64,000 bases of DNA from Istiophorus platypterus (taxonomy: Eukaryota; Chordata; Actinopteri; Istiophoriformes; Istiophoridae). Under the pieces are notes generated by a model. That model searched no databases, was not told the DNA's origin, and worked only from the letters and a program-made list of their open reading frames with translations. The position numbers and the translations under genes were made by a program. Positions 19,151 to 28,649 of the stretch are shown here, in pieces; the stretch's first letter is position 1, and each line of letters starts with the position of its first letter. The stretch lies in assembly GCA_016859345.1 (NCBI GenBank), contig CM029121.1, positions 4,135,529-4,199,528 on the forward strand, read 5' to 3'.

Positions 19151-19488
19151 GTTCTAATATTTGGTGGTGGAGAGTAGAGATGTTGAGCTGGGTCGAGATC
19201 TGGTGATTACAGGGACCACAAGGACACCTGAACTTTTCCAACTGATTACCTGTAAAAGCGACGCCGTTGGCAGGAGGCAGCCTTGTCCTCAGCTCCAGCC
19301 CCGACTCTCCAGACCTCTGCCTGGCTGTGAGACAGCTCGTCTCCCAGAGAAGAACCGAGAGAATGCTTTTGTGTGCGTGTGACGGAGGCAGACGGAGAGA
19401 GAGCCAGGGAGGCGTGTCCCCGCCGTCCAGCCCTCTCCTGCCTCGTCCCACACTGCAGAGCAGCCCGTCCTGTCACAGAGGACGCGCC

Positions 19489-19522
19489 TCTCCTCCTCCT
19501 CCTCCTCCTCCTCCTCCTCCTC
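19489..19522 (+). repeat. (TCC)n trinucleotide repeat in the rassf10 leader
   Basis: About eleven TCC units in a pyrimidine-only strand, possibly within the 5' UTR. Ser/Leu/Pro homopolymer ORFs here are artefacts. Confidence 0.95.
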
Positions 19523-19574
19523 TCCTCTCCGAGGCAGTGCGCCGGCCTGAGATCAGTCTGCCGGGTACATAGGG

Positions 19575-19610
19575 ATGAGGTCCCGGCAGGAACCGACAGT
19601 GGGGAGATAA
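19575..19610 (+). other. upstream ORF 1 of rassf10 (11 codons)
   Basis: ATG at 19575 and TAA at 19608-19610 encode MRSRQEPTVGR. It would be in the leader if transcription starts upstream of 19575. No function is implied beyond possible translational control. Confidence 0.4.
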
Positions 19611-19777
19611 ACGGATGTGTTTTTGTTTTGTTCTGAAGACGACGTTGATGGTTCTGCTCGGTCCGACGAGGTCTGTCCAGCCTTTGACCTCTACGCGAAG
19701 TATCTGAAGTGAGAACTTGGGAGCGCAGAGAATTTTCCTCTGGATTAACCTTACGCGTCGCTGTCGCTGCGCTCATT

Positions 19778-19843
19778 ATGTCTAAAGGAACCACAAACGC
19801 CCTCGGAGATCCAGAGATCACTTCTGTCCTCCTCACTTTCTGA
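19778..19843 (+). other. upstream ORF 3 of rassf10 (21 codons)
   Basis: ATG at 19778 and TGA at 19841-19843, 60 nt before the main start. It encodes MSKGTTNALGDPEITSVLLT plus Phe. Another ATG at 19615 opens a 30-codon ORF ending near 19707. Confidence 0.4.
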
Positions 19844-19902
19844 GCTGCCACGGGCAGACTGACTTCGAGGATCCGCCCGACTAACTTTTTTCCTCTCGGG
19901 AG

Positions 19903-21345
19903 ATGGAACCGGAAGAGGGGAAGATCTCGGTGTGGGTATGCCGGGAGGAGAAGCTGGTCTCCGGGCTGACGAAGCGAACCACCTGCGCCGACGTGGTCAA
20001 AGTTCTGCTGGAGGACCAGAACCTGCGGCAGGACGCCTCCGCCGCGATGCTGTCCGGCTCTCCCCAGTCCTACTGCGTGGTGGAGAAGTGGAGGGGCTTC
20101 GAGAGGATTCTGCCCAACAAGACCAAAATCCTCCGGCTGTGGAGCGCCTGGGGAGACGAGCAGGAGAATGTCCGATTCGTCCTGGTGAAGAACGAGGCAT
20201 CGCTGCCCAACAACGGGCCCCGCAGTGCCGAGGCCCGGGTGGTCCAGAGCCGAGAGAGCGGCGGGACGGGCGGCGTGCTCAAGGGCACCGCCAGGACCTG
20301 CTGGACCGCCGCGGCCGCCGCCGCCAGCCTGTCCCAGGAGAAACAAAGGCGCATAGTCAGGAAGGCTTTCAGGAAGCTGGATAAGATGAACAAAAAGAAA
20401 GAGCAGGCTGTTTCTAAAGATAAGAGCCCCGTGGAAAAGATGGAGACGCTGGTTCACTTGGTGATCTCCCAGGACCACACCATCCGCCAGCAGATCCAGA
20501 GGATCAAGGAGCTCGACCGGGAGATCGAGCTCTACGAGGCCAAAGTGCACTTCGACCGCATCAAGAGACACGGCGTGAACTACGTGCAGGACACATACCT
20601 GGTGGACACGTCGTCGGAGGCTCCCGCCGCGTCGGGCCGTCAGCACGCGGCGGAGCGGCAGGACGCGCAAAGCACGACGGACGCGCTGGCGCAGTTCGAG
20701 GAGTACGCGCGCCGGTGCGAGGAGGTGCTCCGGCTCCAGGAGGAGCTGACGGAGCGCGAGGCGCTGGTGGAGAGCATCACCGGAGAGATCCAGGAGGAGC
20801 TGAACCGGCGGTGGATGAGGCGGCGGCGCGACGAGAAGGGAGCGGAGGCTGCCAAGGACGCCGACGCGGTGGCGGAGGAGATGTGCGCCGCCTCCGCCGG
20901 GCCAGCTGTGGAAACAGATGTGGAGAGTCTGTCCGAGAACGAGCTGGCCCTGGAGGAGGAGAGGGTCAAAACCCAGCTGGACACCAGTCTGTACATCGGC
21001 CTGCGGCTGAAGACAGACTTGGATACCATCAGGGGGGACTTGGACCTGAGTCTGGTACTCTGGGAGACCAAGGAGAGTGAACTGCTGGACCTGTTGGCCA
21101 AAGTCGAGACCATGGAGATAGAGCAGGCGGACGAGCAAGTTGCTGCTGATGACGGTGAGGGAGAGCTGGGCGCCGTGAGCGCTGAGACTGAGCCCGCGTC
21201 GTCAGAAAAGATAAGTGGCTGGGTGGAGCAGGCCAGAGGTCTGTCCAAGACCTGCGACACGAACGACGAGGACTCGGACACGGGCCTGAGCTCCATGCAC
21301 AGCCAGGACTCTGACAACCCGCCCGTGTGCGAGTCACTGGTATAG
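19903..21345 (+). CDS. rassf10: Ras association domain-containing protein 10
   Basis: One uninterrupted 480-codon exon. RASSF10 is an N-terminal RASSF protein: a Ras-association fold followed by coiled coils, acting as a scaffold linked to centrosome/mitosis control and tumour suppression. The RA domain is about residues 7-100 (KISVWVCREEKLVSGLTKRT, then CVVEKWRGFERILPNKTKIL and WGDEQENVRFVLV). Coiled-coil segments are near 146-240, 262-312 and 342-412. Human RASSF10 is somewhat longer, mainly from an extra charged insert inside the RA domain that is absent here. The start is supported by an in-frame TAA at 19882-19884 with no other ATG between, and by G at -3 and +4. The protein ends ESLV. 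Position downstream of tead1 matches human 11p15 synteny. A longer antisense ORF exists but is an artefact of GC content. Confidence 0.96.
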   Translation: MEPEEGKISVWVCREEKLVSGLTKRTTCADVVKVLLEDQNLRQDASAAMLSGSPQSYCVVEKWRGFERILPNKTKILRLWSAWGDEQENVRFVLVKNEASLPNNGPRSAEARVVQSRESGGTGGVLKGTARTCWTAAAAAASLSQEKQRRIVRKAFRKLDKMNKKKEQAVSKDKSPVEKMETLVHLVISQDHTIRQQIQRIKELDREIELYEAKVHFDRIKRHGVNYVQDTYLVDTSSEAPAASGRQHAAERQDAQSTTDALAQFEEYARRCEEVLRLQEELTEREALVESITGEIQEELNRRWMRRRRDEKGAEAAKDADAVAEEMCAASAGPAVETDVESLSENELALEEERVKTQLDTSLYIGLRLKTDLDTIRGDLDLSLVLWETKESELLDLLAKVETMEIEQADEQVAADDGEGELGAVSAETEPASSEKISGWVEQARGLSKTCDTNDEDSDTGLSSMHSQDSDNPPVCESLV

Positions 21346-21970
21346 ACTGACTTGGTTTAGAAGCAGCTTGGACTTTTCTGCAGTTCAAAGCCACATACTC
21401 AGGGGCAGAGAAATCAGTGTTGGCAATACCGGGAGATGGACTTCCCCGCTCAAAGTGCACCTCAGTACGAACACTGTAATTCTGTAGCAATAATTAGTCC
21501 TTGCACAATAAGCTAGGAGGGACAGCATGCTTAGAGGTTTGATAGGCCTTGCTGCTCCATACCTGACCTTTGACCTCCGTGAGGAGAGTCAACAAAGTAC
21601 CACTTATTAGGAGAAGTAGCCTAGAAGAATATTATAACAAGCCATTTATAATCTGTAGTCCTCAAACTAACTTCATGGTATACCTGATCACTGGTTTACA
21701 AAGAGTTAATAACAGATCATTTGTCAATAGAGTCTGATAATTTGCTGAAGGGACTGAAGGGTAAGTATAGTTTCCACAGCACTCTATATGGCCTAATGGC
21801 TGTAAATGGACAGATTTCCTTTAAAAGGGTCATCATCCATTATACCTTAATGCACAAAGAAGTACAGTCTGCTATCCATCTCTATACGATATAGATAGGT
21901 CAGCTATAGACATGCTATCAAAGCTCTTTCTTTCGAACAAATAATAAAAGTTAGATCAGTTCAGTCCCTT
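21346..21970 (+). other. rassf10: probable 3' UTR of rassf10
   Basis: AT-rich sequence after the TAG, with AATAAA at 21943-21948. The extent is inferred. No other feature is seen. Confidence 0.4.
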
Positions 21971-22244
21971 TAAAAGGGGAAATTATAGAAATCATAGCCA
22001 CTCAAAATTACTACCCGGAACTGCTTAATATTCATAATTTTATCAGGTTTAGAAAAGAAAAAAACTGCAGATATTGGAATAGGAGTAGAAACACTGATTC
22101 CTAACTTGCCAGCTCAGCAGAGTTGATAGACCATTTGATATAGTCCTCAGGATAAATATAATGTTGTCTTTTAAGCACAAAAATTGATATGGAACGTTTA
22201 ATTCCTATTCTGTCATCGCACACCATTAATGGCTTTCATGGTTG

Positions 22245-22650
22245 TTTAAAGGAATGGTTGGATAATCTTGGGAAGCTTGCTGATTCACTTTCTCTCTGAG
22301 AGTTCGATGAGAAGATCAATACCATCTAATGTATATGGTCTATAAGGGTAAATGTAAGGTTACAGCTGGCTTATATTAGCATAAAGACTGGAAACATGGG
22401 GAACAGCCAGCCTGATTATCAAAAGAAAAATAAAATCTTTCTACAGGCACCTGTACAGCTCACTAATTCGAACATTATATTCAGTATCTATTTGTTTAAC
22501 AGATACAAAAAGTGAAGTATAAAAACCACAAAAGCTGCTTTCTGTAGCTACATATTTACATCAGAGGAGAGTGGTACCGATCTTCTCATCTAAGTACTGG
22601 CAAAAAAGCAAATGTCTCCCACAAAATGCTGCTTAAAGCAGAGGTTGCCA
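22245..22650 (+). repeat. palindromic interspersed family, full-length copy
   Basis: About 400 nt. The left end contains gatgagaagatcaatacc and the right end the inverted equivalent ggtaccgatcttctcatc, so the element has long imperfect terminal inverted repeats. The interior has attagcataaagactggaaa and gcacctgtacagctcactaa. There is no ORF. This is the best copy in the window and fits a MITE-like element. Confidence 0.7.
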
Positions 22651-22714
22651 ACATTTTCGGTTTGGGACCCTTTAAAGCAGGGTCACACATCCCCTCATCA
22701 AAACCTATATGCAG

Positions 22715-23295
22715 ACAGGTGACAAATTAAAGGAAAAACCTCAATAAGTGAGTGGAGAGAGATGACGAATGCAGATCCTCACAGGTGTTCTGCACGGTAC
22801 AAATAAGCAGTTAACATCCCATCATGCTTTGTGGCCTGTGTAAAAATGCTGGGCAGGCCCAGATGATTCTGATTTTCTATCAAGATTACAAGAGGAAAAG
22901 ATCTAAGTGACCTTGAGAGGGGGTTAGTTTTTGAGGCACCAATATCAGGAGCTTCCGTCACAAAGATGCTCAACGGGCTGATGTTTCAATGCGAGCAGTG
23001 ACTAAAGAGACATCGGTATTTAGATCTGTGGAAAAGACATTGGAACCAGGGTCAGACATTAGGGTTGATAGCGCACATCTGATGTCCATGATGCTCATGC
23101 ATTATGAAGATATGTAAGGAAAAGCAGAAGAGCAGCTCTACCTGAGGTGAGTGGCAATGCCCCCACCTATAATGCACAGTGGGTCACTGAATGGTTTGAT
23201 GAGTATGAGAATAACGGGAATCATGTGCTGTGGCCTTCACGGTCACCAGATCTCTACCCAGCTGATCACCAATGGCAGATTTAACACTCTATAGC
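22715..23295 (+). mobile_element. decayed Tc1-like transposon (family B)
   Basis: The left end has gacaggtgacaaattaaagg, as in fish Tc1-like termini. A frame from 22889 reads TRGKDLSDLERGLVFEAPIS and GASVTK, an N-terminal helix-turn-helix region. Further on, VLWPSRSPDLYPADH matches the WPSQSPDLNPIEH motif that holds the third catalytic acidic residue. Most of the catalytic core is missing between these pieces, with stops present. No matching right terminus is seen. Inactive. Confidence 0.75.
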
Positions 23296-26200
23296 AACAG
23301 AAGACACAATTAAGCCACAATATTAAAACTGGTAACTTGCACTAATGTTGTGGTTAATCTTTGCACAACCATTTTTACAGGCAGAGTATTGCCTTTCACA
23401 ACAACTAAATTCATTTACATATATAAAGTGTCCCATTTGACCCTTTGGGATTTTCACCATTCTTCTGGCATTAGTTCAGTTGTACTGATGATGGCATGTT
23501 TCCCCGAAATGCATCTTATTCAACCAGAAGCAGTTTGCATAGAGAAGAAAAGCATCATGTTTGTACAAAGGTTTAGGTTAAGAAATCATTTTTCCATTAG
23601 AAGAGGACAAGACAACAAAATGAACAAACCAGGAATGCAAACATGAATCTACAAAATTGGTACCTACAGTTTACAGTGCAAATTATGTTGCTTGTCTAAT
23701 CAAGATCCTATAGAAAGCAAGGGAGTCCAGAAACATGAAATTTACATTGGCAGTCACATTTTTTGCTCTCTCCTGCTTTTATATACTGTATAACTGACTT
23801 AGTAATGGAGTTATTTTCTTTTCCATTGTTGCAAAAATTGTGTTACACTTATTTAGAAATATATCCTTTCACCTAGCTATTTACAGTTTTGGTGGGCATG
23901 TACTTCTGTGGGTACACAGAAAAAACTGTAAAATTGAATTTTAAGATGCTTTTGGGAGAATCCAGCCCATTTAGCAATCCCACAAGTCCCGCATCTCTGA
24001 ATGCTGTGACATTGAGGGGAACTATTTTAAGCCTCGGTTCACTTTTTGCATCCTGGAAATAGTTGCTGCAAAGTGGTATTAGCTGCTCTCCCTGTTACTC
24101 TCTTCCAAGAACTGCACAGTCAACAAGCAACAGAAAATGAAACAGAAGCTAGCTAAATACATTATTTTTAGATCGTCTCTTGACTAAATTGATGACTCTG
24201 TATGTTCATCAGGCTATTGTGATGTCATGTCTTACATGTTTGACTTTGTCTAACTGTAAAATGGTGAAAAGTAATAACCTTGTAACACCTAGAAGACTGC
24301 TGATAATGTTTCTGTGGAGTTAGCTGTTAGCTGTATCCAAATACCAAAATGACCTTTGTGTAGCTTATTTATGCTGTTTGATAAGGGACAGTTTGGACAA
24401 CTCAGTCCTTGACATTCAGCAAGCTCTTCCAACAGAGACGGCTCTAGACCAACAACTCTGAGGCTACCGCAAGAGAAATCAGATGATCTGTGGCGGCATC
24501 GTGACACCAGTCAGCGCATAACTACACAAGACTTTCTGTGTTGGAAATAAACAGCAAAACCCACCTGGCTTGTAGTATGACTTTATACATCCTGACTGAC
24601 ATGACTTAGAATATTGATGGATAGATAGTCTGCATACCTCTAGGCGTCAGAGCTAGACAGTCAAAGGTGTGTACGAGTGTGAGTGTTTGTGTTTGTGTTT
24701 GTGTTTATGTGCTGTCCTGCCACACTCGTCCTGCATAGTTGTATTTTATTGCTGCTTCCTGGTTGCTCTTAAATGAACTTCTGCAATAATTATGACAGAA
24801 TCAAACAGAGACCAGAGTCTACAAAGCAATGATAAACAGCTCTTGTTAACATTTGATAAGAAACGTCTTCAAGGGTGAAAGTTACAGAAAACATATTTTC
24901 TCGCTTACCCCTACTGGTGTGTAACTATGCAGAAATATTCAGTTTTAATTTGTTGTGAGGAAATCTGTCTCTGAGTTTTCTGCCTCCATCCAAATCAGAA
25001 GAGATGAACTGAGTCCAATTTGTGGTGCTCAAAGCTAAGATAAATTGCATTTTAAATATTCAACAGCGGTATCCCTTGTCAGAAATACAGTTCAAGTGAC
25101 ACAGTATAATCCGCTGTGGACAATTTTCTGGGGAACTACTTTCTACAGAGGAAACAGCAAAGTCTGTGGACTATCCAGATAATACACATCTGATGTGTTG
25201 GATTTGGGCGAGTATAAATTTTAAAGTGATAAACATACAAATGCTGGTTAAATTGAAAGCTGATTCCAGCATGTTTAGACTTGATACATCAAACTGACAC
25301 CTTTCAGGATGACAAAAGATCATTTTTGGTTGGTGTGCTGAATGTATTTAGGTTCTATACCCAACGTTATGAAGTACTAAGTCTTTTGACACCAGAATTT
25401 TACACAATGTTTGCTTTGACACAGAATGTAAACCTTAGTTTTAGGAATAGAGCTGGCAAAACAAGGAAGGTGAGAGATATAGGGATATCTTTTAAAGCCA
25501 ACTGCTTTTTCAAAGGTTAAGAAAGTGTCAGGGTCTAATTTTAAGCTAAAATAAACAAGTACTTAAAAGTCTTTAAAATGTGTAGAAAAAATAAAAATTT
25601 GAACATTAAAAGTCCCTAACAACTGGGCAAACTCCATCTGCTGATGAAGATCATGTGATATGATTGAATGTTCTCAAAAAGCTACTAATGGACTTGGTAT
25701 GATAATGTTGAAGACTTAACCGAATAAATAAAAAAAAATCAAATCTGAATAAGAAAAAACAAAACAAAAATAAATAGGGGTCGCAATTTTTGGGGGTTGG
25801 CACATGTCTCCAGCATAGATGAGACATTCAGTATATTGTAAACATCTGCAAATTAAACCAAAGTTTTTCATAAGGCTTGATAACACTAGAAATAATTGTT
25901 CCTAGTCATACAACAGGTACCTCAACCTCATGATCCGTCGCCGCAATCTAGTTTTGTCAGCTGGTTACTGTATGTCACTTTTTTTGTGGTGTGAAATATA
26001 TAATTCTCCCAAGTGTCAAATTACTTCTCTAATTGTCTACATTAGTGACAATTCAAACCTACTTGAGCTCTTGTCTCTTCAGGCCGACCGTGAGAATTCA
26101 AGACATTTCTGCAAGAGTTACAACTTTTTCCTTCGACGATGCATCTCTCTGATGATTATGCCACACCCTGTTGTTCTATGTTTGGAATGTATGACATTAT

Positions 26201-27474
26201 CTGAGCCTGTGTCTAAAGCATAACTCTTCAATTTACAGCACTGACTTCCAATGGGGGAATTGATCTCATGAGTACAGAGAAATGGGCTCAAAGTTTACTC
26301 CAAAGAATTCTGAGTATAAGAGGGGGAATTCCTGAAAAGTGTGTGTAAGTAGAAGAATACAAACAAGGGGTAGTATTCTCTTGAAAGATGCATTAAGAAT
26401 AAAAATAAGTCGTGCTCACTGCTGAAAATTTACGATTAGTTAAAGTATTGAAAAAAATAATGAAAAAAGACTGAGGTTAAAGCTGAAGTGGCAATTAAAA
26501 AACAATTTCTGAAGGAAGTATAATCAGCAGTTAAAATAGTAATAATAATGATAATTATAAAAATAATTATAGGTTTTAGTTTAAGTGTGTAAGCACCAAA
26601 TTAAGTTTAAGTGTTCATTCAAATGGAAGTGTTGAAAAAAAGTCAGTATGAGCCGACATGAAAACGCTGAAGTTCAGTCTTTCAGTGGAAGGAGATGAAA
26701 GTGGAAGGTTGAGTTGAGGTCGAAATCCTGTATCGATATGCTGATTTGAATCACTGTTCAGTTCAGTTCAATGATTGGTAGCCACTCAGTAGTAGTTTGT
26801 CCACTTTTTTCCCAGCTAAGTGGCTGCATCACTGTTCATACACAAGAACAACAGCAGGTGAAGACATCACCATTTAAGTTTCAGTATTGGCGACAACAAA
26901 TGTTTTTCTATTTTATATATGTTAACACAATCAGAATATTAGCTGGTGATTTTTCTGTCGTTGCTAAAGCAACATCACAGTGAATGCCCGTGAGTCTACA
27001 TCCACAAAGACTGTCCAAACATTTACACTGTCATGTGCATGGAAGACATCTCCGTGAGGCACAGTCTGACAGCTGAGTCGACTGCTGATGTCTGCCTCGT
27101 GTAAAGGTGTCATTTGATATGCCTGCTGTCATCTGATACTATCCGTTTCATTCATACACTGACAGGTTTTTTAAATCAATCTAGGTTCTTGTTGACTGGT
27201 TCTTTGAAATCATTAGGAGCTGGATTCACTGTACTGCCTCTGAGTCCATCCTTTTGGATTGAAGGAAATGTATGAATATTTAAGTCATCCATGTTGGCAG
27301 CTGATGCGCACTTTCTGCTGTCTCTTGGCAGATGCCATTCAGTTACAGTGTCTCTTCTACCCTCTGCTTTCTCATTCTTACTGTTTTCCTCACCTCTCTT
27401 TTCTTCAGGAATTCACACTTTGAACCTTTAGAAACTAGTAATGCCAACAAAATCATTTTGTGCATGTAAATTTA
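23296..27474. other. gene desert segment, no gene seen
   Basis: AT-rich, mostly unique-looking DNA. Small ORFs show no domain. A (GTTTGT)-like run occurs near 24684-24710. No exon with flanking splice sites could be supported. Confidence 0.6.
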
Positions 27475-27765
27475 TGCTTTAAAGGAATATGCACAAGAGG
27501 AGAAGATTGCTACCAATCTCACCCAGTGTTTAACTATGGAACAGGAGTAAGGGTGTGATTAACTTGGTTTAGCATAAAGACTGGAAGCAGGGGGAAACAG
27601 CTGGCCAGGCTCTTTCCAACATTTAAAAGCAGCTGTTTTGGGTTTTTTTTCAAAAAAAAAAGGTTCTAACTTCCTAAAACAACAAATTGTTCTTATATTT
27701 CAGTTTATGCATGGTTGAAGCAAATGAGATATATTGTGTAATTGGTCAGCTTTAGAGTTCTTGAT
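27475..27765 (+). repeat. palindromic interspersed family, forward partial copy
   Basis: Contains taaaggaatatgcacaagag, gaagattgctaccaatctca, agcataaagactggaagcag and ggggaaacagctggccaggc, matching the 22.2-kb copy. The right half is degraded. Confidence 0.65.
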
Positions 27766-28219
27766 AAGTGTGTTTTTTCACTTTGGACAGAGGGAGGCTA
27801 CCTGTCTCCTAATGGCCCTAACTTGTTATACTTAACTGGGCTAAATCCAGACTGACTCAGCTCTGTACTTATTGATGCCGATAGTGACCAGTTTTCACAG
27901 AGGAAAATTAATATGATTTAAATAAACATCTTAAACCACTACTTCAGGATAATCTGCTTTCCTGCTGTAAAAAGAGCTATGCTCAGTATATCCAAAATAT
28001 GGCCAAACACAAAGATTCTGTTTCAGTTTACATGCACACAGTTTCTTACACTGTGAAAAGCAGTCGCCGCCTGAATCTGTTTTTATCAACATGTGTCCAA
28101 ACTGGCCACAGCCACTGCCACAGCTCTCTGGGAAAAACAAAGGTATAGTAAATAAAACAGACTACTGGACAAGCAAGCAAACAAAAAGGCTGCAATATGA
28201 AAAGCTGTGACTGTTACTC

Positions 28220-28275
28220 TGTGTGTGTGTGTGTGTGTGTGTGAGTGTGTGTGTGTGTGTATGTGTGTGTTTGTT
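28220..28275 (+). repeat. (TG)n microsatellite, tandem unit 1
   Basis: TG repeat followed by unique sequence that reappears after the array at 28496 (see finding). Confidence 0.93.
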
Positions 28276-28369
28276 TGATCCCCCTGTGCCATGCTTCGCA
28301 GACCATTGATTTTACTCAAAACACTGGAATTTATTTTTCTTAACATTTAGGCTACAGTGGCTACTTTCC

Positions 28370-28406
<37 letters not shown>

Positions 28407-28411
28407 CGAGC
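28370..28411 (+). repeat. (TG)n(AG)n compound microsatellite
   Basis: About nine TG units, then about nine AG units. Confidence 0.95.
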
Positions 28412-28495
28412 GTGAATAGGGTAAATGGAGACAAATAATAATAGAGGCAGGAAGAGAGAGATCTGGTCAGGTTATGCAACCTTGTTAGAATATGT

Positions 28496-28501
28496 TGTGT
28501 G

Positions 28502-28547
<46 letters not shown>
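28496..28547 (+). repeat. (TG)n microsatellite, tandem unit 2
   Basis: TG repeat with one GC interruption. The 3' flank resembles that of the array at 28220. Confidence 0.95.
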
Positions 28548-28549
<2 letters not shown>

Positions 28550-28649
28550 CCCCCTGGTGCTGTGTTGGCAGAAGCAGTGTGGGTTGGTATTGGGCCAGTT
28601 AGCTGCAACATCTTTTTACCAAAAACACTGCAATTTATATAACCAGACC

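Larger units (their letters stand above)
19240..21350 (+). promoter_or_regulatory. GC-rich, CpG-dense island over rassf10
   Basis: Base composition changes sharply from AT-rich flanks to GC-rich sequence with frequent CG dinucleotides across the rassf10 leader and coding exon. A CpG island over RASSF10 is known in mammals, where its methylation silences the gene in tumours. Whether this fish island is unmethylated cannot be seen here. Confidence 0.7.

Noticed and set aside
19246..21138. 630-codon open frame antisense to rassf10, longer than the gene itself
   Set aside because: It arises because GC-rich coding sequence has few antisense stops. Its translation is low-complexity Leu/Arg/Val-rich with no domain, while the sense frame is a clear RASSF10.
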